33,698 bases of DNA from Megamonas hypermegale. GTDB lineage: Bacteria > Bacillota > Negativicutes > Selenomonadales > Selenomonadaceae. The first letter of the stretch is position 1, and each line of letters starts with the position of its first letter. Location: positions 27,547 to 61,244 of the forward strand of contig DCFC01000011.1 of the NCBI GenBank assembly GCA_002314325.1, given 5' to 3'. Below, piece after piece: positions 16,630 to 26,769 of this stretch. A model generated the notes under the pieces. It saw only the letters and a program-made list of their open reading frames with translations, was not told the DNA's origin and made no database searches. A program made the position numbers and the translations under genes.

Positions 16630-18303
16630 ATGAAACAGAAATTTTTCAAATGGCTGCTGCCTTTTGCGGCACTGGCTTTAATGATTATATATTACCTGAC
16701 GAATATCCAGCTGCCGCCGGCAAGTTCGGTGGAGCTCAAACAGAATTATTACACTAAAGTAATTCTTGTACCTCTCGATACACGGCCGCCTTGTCAGAAA
16801 ATGGTGGTCGACGCCGGAAAAATGGCGGGGATTGAAATCATCACGCCGCCGGCGGAAATTATGGATTACTACACGCGCAAAGGCGACAGTAAAGCCGTTC
16901 AGAAATGGCTGTTGGAAAATATTGCGCAGGCTGACGGTGCGATTATTTCCGTCGACCAGCTGCTGCACGGCGGGCTGTTGGCTTCGCGTGAGGCGCAGAC
17001 GACGGACGCAGAACGGACTGAGCTCGTAAACTTTCTGCACAAGCTGCGCCAAAAGGCTGGCGACAAGCCGATTTACGCTTTTAACATTCTGCCGCGCATT
17101 ACGCCGACACCGACGCTGGAGAGCGACAGCAAGAAAATCATCAAAATTTCCCGCCTTATCGACGAGATAAGCATTTTTCAAAATATCGACGACATGAAAC
17201 TTGTCGATGAACTGAAAGAGGATATTGACGAAAACGATTTGCATATCTACCTCGATTTGTTCAAGAAAAACACGGCTATGAACAAGGACTTAATCCGGCT
17301 CACGCAGGAAAATACGCTGACAAAATTCGTCATCGGGCAGGATGACGGCGAGGATTTCGGCGTTCCCAATATGGAAAAGCGCAGCCTGCAAAATTATCTG
17401 CACGCACTGCATGTACCGGCAGACAAGGTAATGATTACGAAAGGAGCCGATGAAGTGGCGCTGTCGCTGCTGGCGAATTTCGTGCAGGCAAAGACGCAGT
17501 ACCGTCCTAAAGTCTACGTCGCCTACAACGACGAAAAGGCCGTCGGCACAATTATGCCGTTTATGGCGGGCTCAGTCGGCTCTACGGTTCGGGAAAAATT
17601 AATCATGTCCGAAGCAGTGGAGGTAAATTCGCCGGATAAAGCCGGTCTTATCCTGTACGTATTTATCGGCAATGATGATAATTTAAATACGCGCCGTAAA
17701 GCGGCTCTGGAAATAAAAAAATATCTTGCACAAGGAAAAAAAGTAGCCCTTGTCGACCTCAGCAAACATTTCTCCGCCGGTGAAACGCTGTTTCCGCAGC
17801 TTCTGGCGGAAAATGTGCCGATAAACGAACTGACCTGCTACGCCGGCTGGAATACGGCAAGCAATTCCATCGGTACGGCGCTGGCCAATGCCGTCATTTA
17901 TAAAGCGGCGCGGCCGCAGTTCAACACAACGAACGATATTCTGACGCTGGAATACAACCGCCTGAGTTTGCTGTATAACCGCATACTGGATGATTATTAT
18001 TATCTGAAGGAAGTAATCGACGTGATAAATACCACCTTGCGCCTGCACGGCTATGAAAATGTGAACGACCTGGATATGGAGCACAACTACCTCTGGATGA
18101 ACGACTTGCTGCAGCAGGATATGAACGAGCGGGCATGGTGTCTTTGGCACAGCCGGGCGGCGCAGCAGCCGATATACGTTCAGACACCGGAGGGAATTTA
18201 TAAACTGACTGTGCGCTATGTGCAGGCGGAAGCGTTTTTCCCGTGGCCGCGCACATTTGAAATCTATTTGCAGGCACATCTTAATTTATACCGATTGCCG
18301 TAA
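16630..18303 (+). CDS. DUF4127 family protein, membrane-anchored or secreted
   Basis: The 557-residue protein has one N-terminal hydrophobic segment (about 7-23, FFKWLLPFAALALMIIYYL) after a basic start, so it is anchored outside the membrane or secreted. The rest matches the DUF4127 family: ILVPLDTRPPCQKMV near the start, DQLLHGGLLASR, FNILPRITPTPT, IGQDDGEDFG and CYAGWNTASNSIGTALA. The conserved polar motifs suggest a catalytic or ligand-binding fold, but no function is established to my knowledge. The start is the ATG at 16630 after GGAGAG; a TTG at 16591 would lie at the -10 box. It is followed 25 bases later by the LysO genes and probably co-transcribed with them. Confidence 0.85.
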   Translation: MKQKFFKWLLPFAALALMIIYYLTNIQLPPASSVELKQNYYTKVILVPLDTRPPCQKMVVDAGKMAGIEIITPPAEIMDYYTRKGDSKAVQKWLLENIAQADGAIISVDQLLHGGLLASREAQTTDAERTELVNFLHKLRQKAGDKPIYAFNILPRITPTPTLESDSKKIIKISRLIDEISIFQNIDDMKLVDELKEDIDENDLHIYLDLFKKNTAMNKDLIRLTQENTLTKFVIGQDDGEDFGVPNMEKRSLQNYLHALHVPADKVMITKGADEVALSLLANFVQAKTQYRPKVYVAYNDEKAVGTIMPFMAGSVGSTVREKLIMSEAVEVNSPDKAGLILYVFIGNDDNLNTRRKAALEIKKYLAQGKKVALVDLSKHFSAGETLFPQLLAENVPINELTCYAGWNTASNSIGTALANAVIYKAARPQFNTTNDILTLEYNRLSLLYNRILDDYYYLKEVIDVINTTLRLHGYENVNDLDMEHNYLWMNDLLQQDMNERAWCLWHSRAAQQPIYVQTPEGIYKLTVRYVQAEAFFPWPRTFEIYLQAHLNLYRLP

Positions 18304-18328
18304 AATTATTGCAAGGGAGCTAACTATA

Positions 18329-18619
18329 TTGATTGAAACTTTAATTATGCTTGTCGGCGTAATTGCCGGCTATTTCATGCTGCGGCTGAAAAATTCCGCT
18401 CAGAAAAATATTGCCGTACTGAACGGAAAAATACAGGTCATCATCGTCGCGCTGATTATTTTCATCATGGGAGTAAATCTGGGCAGTATCGACGATTTTG
18501 CACAGAAAATGCTGACCATGGGCGTGCAGAGCCTGATATTCGCTATCATTCCGACGGCTTTTTCCGTCGGCGTCGTGTATTTTTTCAGCCGGAAATTCAT
18601 CATAAGGGGGCATAAATAA
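18329..18619 (+). CDS. LysO-type lysine exporter, N-terminal subunit (split gene)
   Basis: The 96-residue hydrophobic protein has about three membrane segments and the character of the N-terminal DUF340 half of LysO (IQVIIVALIIFIMGVNLGS). In E. coli, LysO is a single protein of about 300 residues; here it is two genes, as in several Firmicutes. The start is taken as TTG at 18329 because AAGGGAG sits ten bases upstream; the next ATG (18347) is too far from it. Its stop overlaps the start of the next gene in TAATG, so the two subunits should be made in step. Confidence 0.75.
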   Translation: MIETLIMLVGVIAGYFMLRLKNSAQKNIAVLNGKIQVIIVALIIFIMGVNLGSIDDFAQKMLTMGVQSLIFAIIPTAFSVGVVYFFSRKFIIRGHK

Positions 18620-19218
18620 TGGTGTACATCGCCTTGATTGCCCTCATACTGGGGATAATCAGCGGACAGTTTATCTTCTCAGCACAGTATCACGGCTTGC
18701 TCGGCACAATCGCCGACTATCTGCTGTACCTTCTGATGTTCTCCGTCGGCATAAGCGTCGGCATGAATGAAACGATTATCCAGAAAATACGAAACTACAA
18801 CCTGAGCATACTCTTGATACCGATAGGCGTTACTATCGGCTCCGTATTCGGCGGATTTGTCTGCGGCCTTATCTTCGATATGCGGGCAGTCGACAGCCTT
18901 TCCATCGGCGCCGCTATGGGCTGGTACAGTTTGTCCGGCGTAATGCTGGAAGCTCTTTCCTCCGCTCAAATCGGTACAATTGCTTTTTTGAGCAGCCTGA
19001 TGCGCGAATTCATCGCCTTTTTAATGATACCGCTGCTCGTAAAATACCTGAACACCTACTGCGCCATCGCCGCCGCCGGAGCGACGAGCGAAGATACGAC
19101 GCTGCCCATGCTGATAAAATACAGCGGCGAGGAATTCATCATCATATCCGTCATAAACGGCGTACTGTGTTCCGTCGCCGTGCCGATTTTAATAAATCTG
19201 TTCTTTTCCGTTCTCTAA
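18619..19218 (+). CDS. lysO: LysO family lysine exporter, main subunit
   Basis: This 199-residue membrane protein has about six hydrophobic segments and the LysO/DUF340 motifs LMFSVGISVGMNE, GAAMGWYSLSGVMLE and SLMREFIAFLMIPLL, plus GATSEDTTLPMLIKYSGEEF, a conserved polar region. By family it exports lysine and confers resistance to thialysine. AAGGGGG precedes the ATG within the end of the upstream gene. With the preceding 96-residue protein it should form one transporter. A strong terminator follows directly. Confidence 0.85.
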   Translation: MVYIALIALILGIISGQFIFSAQYHGLLGTIADYLLYLLMFSVGISVGMNETIIQKIRNYNLSILLIPIGVTIGSVFGGFVCGLIFDMRAVDSLSIGAAMGWYSLSGVMLEALSSAQIGTIAFLSSLMREFIAFLMIPLLVKYLNTYCAIAAAGATSEDTTLPMLIKYSGEEFIIISVINGVLCSVAVPILINLFFSVL

Positions 19219-19222
19219 CGCA

Positions 19223-19256
19223 AAAAGGGTATTTGTCTTAAAACAAATACCCTTTT
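19223..19256. terminator. Bidirectional Rho-independent terminator
   Basis: AAAAGGGTATTTGT (19223-19236) and ACAAATACCCTTTT (19243-19256) form a 14-bp perfect stem with a 6-base loop. It lies between lysO (plus) and the convergent VOC gene (minus). Confidence 0.93.
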
Positions 19257-19259
19257 ATA

Positions 19260-19643
19260 TTACGCTACAAGTTCCAGCAGATTATTTTCAAATGCCAAAA
19301 TACAGCTTTCATAATAGCCGTCGCCCGTTACGCGCGGACCGCTCAACACTTCATATCCCGCTTCATGCAGCTTCTTCGTCAGCTCATCCACTTTTTCTTT
19401 TGAACCGAGTTTAAACGACAGATGAATTAATCCCTGATAGAATATATCAAGCGGTTTTTCCTTCATATCCGGTCTATTCATTATTTCCAGACGCGAACTG
19501 TCGTCAAACGATAGAAAATACGTTTTCAATCCCGTCTTCGGATTGTGATACATATCATTCGGCTTAGCCTGAAAAAAGCGGACAAAAAATTCTTTTGCAC
19601 CTTCCAAATCCCAGACATACATGGCAACATGGTCGATTTTCAT
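19260..19643 (-). CDS. VOC (glyoxalase/bleomycin resistance fold) family protein
   Basis: The 127-residue single-domain VOC protein has two beta-alpha-beta-beta-beta units. Likely metal ligands are His in KIDHVAM, Glu in RLEIMN, His in LIHLSF and Glu in NLLELVA, the arrangement seen in glyoxalase I and related enzymes. The substrate cannot be deduced. The ATG at 19643 is chosen over the TTG at 19652, because AAGGAAG abuts that TTG but is nine bases from the ATG. It lies 30 bases downstream of the PHP gene and is probably co-transcribed with it. Confidence 0.85.
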   Translation of the reverse strand: MKIDHVAMYVWDLEGAKEFFVRFFQAKPNDMYHNPKTGLKTYFLSFDDSSRLEIMNRPDMKEKPLDIFYQGLIHLSFKLGSKEKVDELTKKLHEAGYEVLSGPRVTGDGYYESCILAFENNLLELVA

Positions 19644-19672
19644 AACAATCAACTTCCTTCTATATATTATAT

Positions 19673-20458
19673 TTATAATTTATGCGCCGTCGGCTGCATT
19701 TTATCGTACGTGTAAAAATATTTAAAGCCTAAATCCTTTAAAATCTGCTGCGTCTGGGCAATTTTAAAACCGTACTGCTCTTCACTGTGCCCGTCCGAAC
19801 CGATAGTGATGATTTCGCCGCCCAGCTGCCGATACATTTTCAAAATATCCCGCGACGGCGTCAAATCCTTCAGCCCGTAACGGTAGCACGAAGTATTCAC
19901 TTCGATGCCCTTACCGTCGGCGATGACCTGTTTTAAAATCTCCTCAATAATCGGTGCTACCTTAATAAACGGATACTCACCGCAGCTGTCGTAGCGTTTT
20001 ATCATGTCGAGATGACCGAGCACGCTGTAATTTTTATATTTCTGAATTACTTTTAAGATTTCTGCGTAATAATTCAGATTGTACTGCGCCTGTGATTTTC
20101 CTTCCTGGTATGCGTAGTTCCAAAATTCCAGATTGTCGACCTGATGGCACGAACAGATGATAAAATCAAACGGATATTCGGTAAAAGTCGCTTCATACTG
20201 CGCAATCGTACCTGTCTGTATGCCGAATTCCATGCCCCATTTTAAAGTGATTTTATCCCGATATTTTTCCTTATATTCGTTAAACTTAGCCAGCGATTTG
20301 GCACAGTCGCAGTTTAAATCCGTCTTTACGCCGTAATCGATGTGTTCAGTGAAACAGATTTCATCCAGCTGCCGCGCTATCGCGCACTGTATGACCGTCT
20401 CCATCGGACACGTCGAGTCGTCGCTGAATTCACTGTGTATATGATAATCCGCAATCAT
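19673..20458 (-). CDS. PHP-domain phosphatase, histidinol-phosphatase (HisJ) family
   Basis: The 261-residue PHP protein shows the metal-binding motifs in order: DYHIHSEFSDDS, CFTEHIDYG, WGMEFG, CSCHQVDN, VLGHLDMIKRY and GSDGHSEEQYGF. These bind a trinuclear metal centre. The HisJ family removes phosphate from histidinol phosphate in histidine synthesis, but no other his gene is nearby, so another phosphate ester is possible. The start is the ATG at 20458 after GGGAGGAA. The upstream region is shared with the divergent AraC-type gene, so that regulator could control it. Confidence 0.8.
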   Translation of the reverse strand: MIADYHIHSEFSDDSTCPMETVIQCAIARQLDEICFTEHIDYGVKTDLNCDCAKSLAKFNEYKEKYRDKITLKWGMEFGIQTGTIAQYEATFTEYPFDFIICSCHQVDNLEFWNYAYQEGKSQAQYNLNYYAEILKVIQKYKNYSVLGHLDMIKRYDSCGEYPFIKVAPIIEEILKQVIADGKGIEVNTSCYRYGLKDLTPSRDILKMYRQLGGEIITIGSDGHSEEQYGFKIAQTQQILKDLGFKYFYTYDKMQPTAHKL

Positions 20459-20562
20459 TATAAATTCCTCCCTTGCTATTGTCATAATATTGTATAATAA
20501 ATATAAAATCTATCACTATTTACTTTATTTTTTATAACAATTGTATCTACGAGGAAATTAAC

Positions 20563-21453
20563 ATGATTACGACTAATATAATGAACGATTTTTCAGAAGT
20601 CGTTCCGTATAATAATCCCGCCGTTCCCGTATACGCACAGCGAAATTTTCTCTCCGACTATGCAGAACGCAAATCGCTCTGTCACTGGCATGACGACGTG
20701 GAATTTATCGGCATTCTGCACGGCTCCATGAAACAGTATGTAAACGGCAGAACATATACCCTGACAAAAGGCGATATCCTCATTATCAGTTCGCGCCAGT
20801 TTCATCAGGGCTACGCCAACGGCGATGACGACTGCGAATTTTTCTGTATCCTTATCAATCCGGCCGTCTTCAAGCATAATACCGCCGTCTTTACCGATTT
20901 TGTCGAGCCGGTCATCAATAACGCTTCACTCGATAAAATCATTCTGCCTGCCGACGATATACATACGAGTAAAATCTTCACCTATATGCAGGAACTGGTA
21001 AATCTCTCGCCAAAGAAAAATAAGCATACATTGCTGCAATATTTCGGCACAGTCTATTTTCTTTGGCAGGAATATTTCAATCTGCTTAAAGATGATTTGG
21101 ATACGAATAAAATCGATGCCGATATGGAAATAAATACTGCCAAAAATATGGTTTCGTTCATTTACGAAAATTATCAGGAAAATATCTCTCTGGCACAGAT
21201 AGCCGCTTCCGCCGGTGTCTGCCGCAATAAATGCTGCCAGCTGTTCCGCAAATACATCAAGCAGACACCGATTGATTTTCTCAACAGCTACCGTCTGGAA
21301 AAAAGCAAATATCTGCTGCAAAACAGTTCATACACCATAACGCAGATTGCTTTTCAGTGCGGCTTCAACAGCGTCAGCTATTATATCGAACTGTTCCGGC
21401 GCAGCAATAAATGCACGCCGCGCCAGTACCGCACCAATCATCAGACAAAATAA
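20563..21453 (+). CDS. AraC family transcriptional regulator
   Basis: The 296-residue regulator has an N-terminal cupin-like ligand domain (about 25-120; CHWHDDVEFIGILHG, TLTKGDILIISSRQFHQG) and two C-terminal helix-turn-helix motifs (about 205-290): ISLAQIAASAGVCRNKCCQL and ITQIAFQCGFNSVSYYIELF. GAGGAAA precedes the ATG. It is divergent from the PHP-VOC pair across 104 bases, suggesting control of that pair and of itself. The ligand is unknown; cupin AraC proteins commonly sense sugars. Confidence 0.92.
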   Translation: MITTNIMNDFSEVVPYNNPAVPVYAQRNFLSDYAERKSLCHWHDDVEFIGILHGSMKQYVNGRTYTLTKGDILIISSRQFHQGYANGDDDCEFFCILINPAVFKHNTAVFTDFVEPVINNASLDKIILPADDIHTSKIFTYMQELVNLSPKKNKHTLLQYFGTVYFLWQEYFNLLKDDLDTNKIDADMEINTAKNMVSFIYENYQENISLAQIAASAGVCRNKCCQLFRKYIKQTPIDFLNSYRLEKSKYLLQNSSYTITQIAFQCGFNSVSYYIELFRRSNKCTPRQYRTNHQTK

Positions 21454-21479
21454 AAAAGCAGGGCTAATACCCTGCTTTT
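21454..21479. terminator. Bidirectional Rho-independent terminator
   Basis: AAAAGCAGGG (21454-21463) and CCCTGCTTTT (21470-21479) form a 10-bp stem with a 6-base loop, between the AraC-type gene (plus) and gatB (minus). Confidence 0.9.
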
Positions 21480-21483
21480 ATTT

Positions 21484-22911
21484 TCAGCCTAATTTTTCTT
21501 TAATGAGTTTGTTTACAAGACCAGGATTTGCTTTTCCTTTACTTGCTTTCATAACCTGTCCGACTAAAAAGCCCATGGATTTCGGATAATCGGATACGGC
21601 TTTCGGATTATCAGCGATAGCTTTGTCTACGATTGCCTCGATAGCTTTCGTATCAGTAATCTGTACAAGGCCTTTTTCCTTAACGATTTTTTCCGGGTTA
21701 TCGCCGGAGGACCACATTTCTTCAAATACTTTCTTAGCGATTTTGGAAGAAATAGTTCCTTTGCCGATTAAAGCGATAAGCGCCGCCAAATTCTGCGCCG
21801 ACACAGGACTGTTTTCAATCGTCATTTCACCGGCATTCAGATGTTTGGACAGTTCGCCCATAATCCAGTTGGAAGCAAGTTTAGCGTCAGCACCGGCAGC
21901 AACCGCCGCGTCGAAGTATTCCGCCATGGCGCGCGTTGCCGTGATGATTTCCGCATCGTATTCCGGCAGACCGTATTCGCCGACAAGACGCGCTTTGCGG
22001 GCATCCGGCAGTTCCGGCAGCTGTTTTCTGAACTCTTCAATCTGTTCGTCCGTCGTAACAATCGGCACTAAATCCGGTTCCGGCATGTAGCGGTAATCCT
22101 GCGCCTTTTCCTTGCTGCGCATTGACAGTGTAATGCCGCGTCCGTCATCCCATGTGCGCGTTTCCTGAATGAGTATGCCGCCGTCTTCCAAAACTTCGTT
22201 CTGGCGTTCGATTTCATATTCCAACGAGTCTTCCACAACTTTGAAAGAGTTGAGGTTTTTCATTTCCACTTTCGTGCCGAGCTTATCGCTGCCTTCCGGG
22301 CGGAGCGATACGTTTACGTCGGCGCGCAGATTGCCTTCTTCCATTTTGCAGTTGGAAACATCAATGTATTGCAAAATGGAGCGGATTTTTTCCATGTAAG
22401 CGCGCGCTTCCGCCGGTGTGCGCATGTCCGGCTCGGAAACGATTTCAATGAGCGGTACGCCCGTACGGTTGTAATCGACGTTGGAGCTTGCAGAGTCCTT
22501 AATCGTCGTACCGGAATGAACGAGTTTGCCGGCGTCTTCTTCCATATGAATGCGCGTTATGCGAATGCGTTTTTTCTTGCCTTCCACTTCGATATCCACG
22601 TAGCCGTGTTCGGCAATCGGCAAATCATACTGGGAAGTCTGGAAGTTTTTCGGCAAATCAGGATAATAATAGTTTTTGCGGTCGAATTTGCTGAATTTGT
22701 TGATGGTGCAGTTGAGCGCCAGACCAGCTTTGATGGCAAATTCCACAACGCGCTTGTTTACGACCGGCAGAACGCCCGGCAGTCCCAGGCAGACTGGGCA
22801 GACATGCGTATTCTGGTCAGCACCGAAGGAAGTAGCGCAGCCGCAGAAAATTTTCGTATTGGTTTTTAATTCGCTGTGAATTTCCAGACCGATAACTGCT
22901 TCGTATTTCAT
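21484..22911 (-). CDS. gatB: Asp/Glu-tRNA(Asn/Gln) amidotransferase subunit B
   Basis: The 475-residue GatB recognises the misacylated tRNA and activates its side chain with ATP so that ammonia from GatA can be transferred. The sequence opens with [15 protein letters not shown] and carries [35 protein letters not shown] and SWRPEG-like [12 protein letters not shown]. The C-terminal YqeY-like tail domain ends in [12 protein letters not shown]. Its ATG overlaps the gatA stop by one base (TAATG), so translation is coupled. It is the last gene of gatCAB, with a terminator immediately after. Confidence 0.97.
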   Translation of the reverse strand: MKYEAVIGLEIHSELKTNTKIFCGCATSFGADQNTHVCPVCLGLPGVLPVVNKRVVEFAIKAGLALNCTINKFSKFDRKNYYYPDLPKNFQTSQYDLPIAEHGYVDIEVEGKKKRIRITRIHMEEDAGKLVHSGTTIKDSASSNVDYNRTGVPLIEIVSEPDMRTPAEARAYMEKIRSILQYIDVSNCKMEEGNLRADVNVSLRPEGSDKLGTKVEMKNLNSFKVVEDSLEYEIERQNEVLEDGGILIQETRTWDDGRGITLSMRSKEKAQDYRYMPEPDLVPIVTTDEQIEEFRKQLPELPDARKARLVGEYGLPEYDAEIITATRAMAEYFDAAVAAGADAKLASNWIMGELSKHLNAGEMTIENSPVSAQNLAALIALIGKGTISSKIAKKVFEEMWSSGDNPEKIVKEKGLVQITDTKAIEAIVDKAIADNPKAVSDYPKSMGFLVGQVMKASKGKANPGLVNKLIKEKLG

Positions 22912-24374
22912 TATTCTACCCCCTGTGCAATTTTATTGGCATAATCGTGATTTACTTCATAAGTATAAGCGGCGCGGATGATTGTTTCCTCATCGAGCGC
23001 TTTACCGATGAACTGCATACCAATCGGCATATTGTTTCTGCTCATGCCGCACGGAATGGAAATGCCCGGCAGACCTGCAAGGTTGAGCGGTACAGTGAAT
23101 ATATCCATCAGATACATCTTGAGCGGGTCATTGGCCATCGAGCCGATTTTATAAGCCGGTGTCGGTGCTACCGGAGCTAAAATCACGTCAACGTTTTTGA
23201 ATGCTTCGTCAAAATCCTGTTTAACGAGCGTTCTTACTTTCAGCGCTTTCAAATAATAAGCGTCGTAATAACCGGCGCTCAAAGCATAGTTGCCAATCAT
23301 GATACGGCGTTTTACTTCCTTACCGAATTTTGCCGTACGGGTATTCGTCATCATGGCGATAATATCTTCGCCCGGTACGCGCGCACCGTAGCTTACACCG
23401 TCATAGCGCGACAAGTTGGTCGATGCTTCCGCCGGAGCGATTAAATAATATGTGGATATGGCATAATCCGTATGCGGCAGGGAAATTTCCACTACTTCCG
23501 CACCGAGTTTTTTCAAATCTTCAATAGCGTTATTAATCGCTTTTTTTACATCTTCGTCCATGCCGTCGATGAAATATTCTTTCGGCAGACCGATTTTCAG
23601 TCCTTTGATATCGTTTACGAGCGATTTCGTATAATCCGGCACAGCCTGATTTACGCAGGTCGAGTCTTTTTCGTCATGACCGGCGATAACATTCATAACG
23701 TGAGCGCAGTCTTCCACATCGCGCGTTACAGGTCCAATCTGGTCAAGCGAGGACGCAAACGCCACAAGACCGTAACGCGATACGCGGCCGTACGTCGGTT
23801 TCAATCCGACAACGCCGCAGAAAGATGCCGGCTGGCGAATAGAACCGCCCGTGTCGGAGCCGAGTGCCCAAACGGCGCTGCCTGCTGCAACGGCCGCCGC
23901 GCTGCCGCCGGAGCTCCCGCCCGGTACGCAGTCCAAATTCCACGGATTGTGCGTCGGGAAAAATGCGGAGTTTTCCGTCGAACCGCCCATGGCGAATTCA
24001 TCCATATTCAATTTGCCCAAAAGAGCCGGTTTCTGATGCAGGATTTTTTCCATAACCGTTGCGTCGTACGGCGGCACGAAGTTTTCGAGCATGTACGAAG
24101 CACACGTTGTTTTCAGCCCTTTTGTGCAGATATTGTCCTTGATAGCTGCCGGAATACCTGCCAATACAGGGATATTGGCACCGCCTGCGATGTCGGCATC
24201 GACATTTGCCGCCTGAGCGAGAGCATAATCGGCCGTTTTAGTGATGTATGCTTTTACTTTATCGTCAGTAGCTTCCATACGAGAGATGACGTCTTTGGTG
24301 ATTTCTACAGCGGAAATTTCTTTATTAACGAGCATGGCATGAAGCTCATGCGCTGTTTTATTAAATAATTCCAC
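22911..24374 (-). CDS. gatA: Asp/Glu-tRNA(Asn/Gln) amidotransferase subunit A
   Basis: The 487-residue GatA is the amidase that releases ammonia from glutamine. The Ser-cisSer-Lys catalytic triad is visible as Lys79 (AAIKDN), Ser154 (PGGSSGGS) and Ser178 (SDTGGSIR), the same numbering as in the characterised Staphylococcus aureus enzyme. Start: GTG at 24374 with AAGGAGG about nine bases upstream. It lies 14 bases after gatC and overlaps gatB by one base. Confidence 0.97.
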   Translation of the reverse strand: MELFNKTAHELHAMLVNKEISAVEITKDVISRMEATDDKVKAYITKTADYALAQAANVDADIAGGANIPVLAGIPAAIKDNICTKGLKTTCASYMLENFVPPYDATVMEKILHQKPALLGKLNMDEFAMGGSTENSAFFPTHNPWNLDCVPGGSSGGSAAAVAAGSAVWALGSDTGGSIRQPASFCGVVGLKPTYGRVSRYGLVAFASSLDQIGPVTRDVEDCAHVMNVIAGHDEKDSTCVNQAVPDYTKSLVNDIKGLKIGLPKEYFIDGMDEDVKKAINNAIEDLKKLGAEVVEISLPHTDYAISTYYLIAPAEASTNLSRYDGVSYGARVPGEDIIAMMTNTRTAKFGKEVKRRIMIGNYALSAGYYDAYYLKALKVRTLVKQDFDEAFKNVDVILAPVAPTPAYKIGSMANDPLKMYLMDIFTVPLNLAGLPGISIPCGMSRNNMPIGMQFIGKALDEETIIRAAYTYEVNHDYANKIAQGVE

Positions 24375-24388
24375 GCCAAAGCCTCCTT

Positions 24389-24679
24389 TTATTCTTCAAT
24401 GATTTTTGGAACACGGAAATAACCGTCTTCACTTTCCGGCGCATTGGACAGAGCCAAATCACGGTCAAGCGACGGTTTTACCACGTCTTCGCGGAATACG
24501 TTCTGAATTGGCAGTACATGAGCAGTAGGCATTACGTTTTCCGTATCCACCTGCTGTAATCTATCTACATATTCAAGAAAATCGCTGAGCTCCTGTATGT
24601 TTTTATCCATATCTTTTTCATCAATGCTAAGACGGGATAAAAGAGCTACGTTTTCTACATCTTCTCTGGTAACTTTCAT
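24389..24679 (-). CDS. gatC: Asp/Glu-tRNA(Asn/Gln) amidotransferase subunit C
   Basis: The 96-residue GatC wraps around and stabilises GatA. Typical features are [16 protein letters not shown] at the N-terminus, [15 protein letters not shown] and the conserved end FRVPKIIEE. It is the first gene of gatCAB; GGGGTG precedes its ATG. The presence of gatCAB implies that Gln-tRNA and/or Asn-tRNA is made by the indirect pathway. Confidence 0.96.
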   Translation of the reverse strand: MKVTREDVENVALLSRLSIDEKDMDKNIQELSDFLEYVDRLQQVDTENVMPTAHVLPIQNVFREDVVKPSLDRDLALSNAPESEDGYFRVPKIIEE

Positions 24680-24712
24680 TTTTTCACCCCATTTTCAAAA
24701 TAAACTGTCTCC

Positions 24713-24721
24713 ATTCTATCA
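24713..24721 (-). promoter_or_regulatory. Extended -10 promoter of gatCAB
   Basis: The minus strand reads TGATAGAAT, an extended -10 (TGn plus TAGAAT), about 35 bases before the gatC start. No good -35 is visible, as is usual for extended -10 promoters. Confidence 0.45.
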
Positions 24722-24756
24722 TATTTTGAGCAATCATTGAATAGTTTTATATATCC

Positions 24757-24872
24757 GTTGTATTAGTTAATTTTCTAAAGCAGTATAATAGTTTATATTT
24801 AGTGAGGTTAAGTGACAACATCGAACGAATATAAACTATTATACTGCTGGCTACAGGTTTGATGTTTTAATA
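24757..24872 (+). repeat. Family 1 structured repeat, copy 5
   Basis: The arms 24779-24800 and 24827-24848 pair over 22 positions, the last being T-G. Compared with copy 2, two stem base pairs have changed on both arms together. The loop AACATCGAAC (24817-24826) pairs with the tail GTTTGATGTT (24857-24866) at all ten positions, one as G-T. The outer ends are degenerate. It lies between the start of gatC and the end of gdhA. Confidence 0.9.
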
Positions 24873-24910
24873 ATATATTGCTTTATATTTAATGAAGAAA
24901 AGAGCTGAAA

Positions 24911-24939
24911 ATAAAAACAGCAGGAGAACTACCTCCTGC
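24911..24939 (-). terminator. Rho-independent terminator of gdhA
   Basis: GCAGGAG (24920-24926) pairs with CTCCTGC (24933-24939). On the minus strand the hairpin is followed by TGTTTTTATTTT. It lies about 25 bases after the gdhA stop. Confidence 0.85.
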
Positions 24940-24962
24940 CATTTTAAAGCGTATTCAATTTA

Positions 24963-26330
<1,368 letters not shown>

Positions 26331-26355
26331 TTATAAAAAATGTATCGTTATAAAC

Positions 26356-26420
26356 AGAAAATAAAAAACAAAAGATAACGAAATATGTATAAATATTACT
26401 TATATTCACCTTGTTATCTT
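26356..26420 (-). promoter_or_regulatory. Hairpin with T-run in the gdhA leader, possible attenuator
   Basis: On the minus strand AAGATAAC (26420-26413) pairs perfectly with GTTATCTT (26379-26372), followed at once by TTGTTTTTTATTTT. The stem is 8 bp, AT-rich, with a 33-base loop that can fold further (TATAA/TTATA type). It lies between the predicted promoter and the gdhA start, so it could end transcription early. The stem is weak for a constitutive terminator. Confidence 0.4.
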
Positions 26421-26433
26421 GTTGACGAGGTTT

Positions 26434-26442
26434 ATTATAGCA
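26434..26442 (-). promoter_or_regulatory. Extended -10 promoter of gdhA
   Basis: The minus strand reads TGCTATAAT, a TGn extension with a perfect TATAAT at 26439-26434. The start would be near 26427, giving a leader of about 115 bases. No clear -35 is seen. The stretch 26450-26690 between this promoter and that of xpt is AT-rich, and I see no gene or riboswitch in it. Confidence 0.55.
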
Positions 26443-26691
26443 CGACAAGCCCCGTTTTGCCTAGAGTTTTTTTACGTATTTACAATTAAATACTGTATAC
26501 AATATTCTATAGAAAATACAAACGTGTTAAAAATCATCTAACACATCACATATAATCCAAACACTACATTAAAATATATTAACGTACTGACAAATTGTCT
26601 ACATTTAAATTTAAAAATCATCCGTTGATAAAGACATTTTCTCAATTTTAACCGTCTGCAAAATCCTTAACAGCAAAACTTCGAAACACAT

Positions 26692-26720
26692 TTGAAAAAA
26701 TAGCTTACTTCGTGTACAAT
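26692..26720 (+). promoter_or_regulatory. Sigma-A promoter of xpt
   Basis: TTGAAA (26692-26697) and TACAAT (26715-26720) are separated by exactly 17 bases. The start would be near 26727, leaving about 43 bases of leader, too short for a purine riboswitch. Confidence 0.75.
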
Positions 26721-26769
26721 AATATTTAAATATTTTTACGACGGAAAGTTTTTTAGGAGGAAAAGCCCC

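Noticed and set aside
23472..24368. 298-residue open frame opposite gatA
   Set aside because: The gatA frame contains the full catalytic triad; the opposite frame is a by-product of codon bias.
26450..26769. Purine riboswitch upstream of xpt, suggested by CATATAATCC at about 26550
   Set aside because: The conserved downstream blocks of a purine aptamer are absent, and the good promoter at 26692-26720 leaves only about 43 bases of leader.
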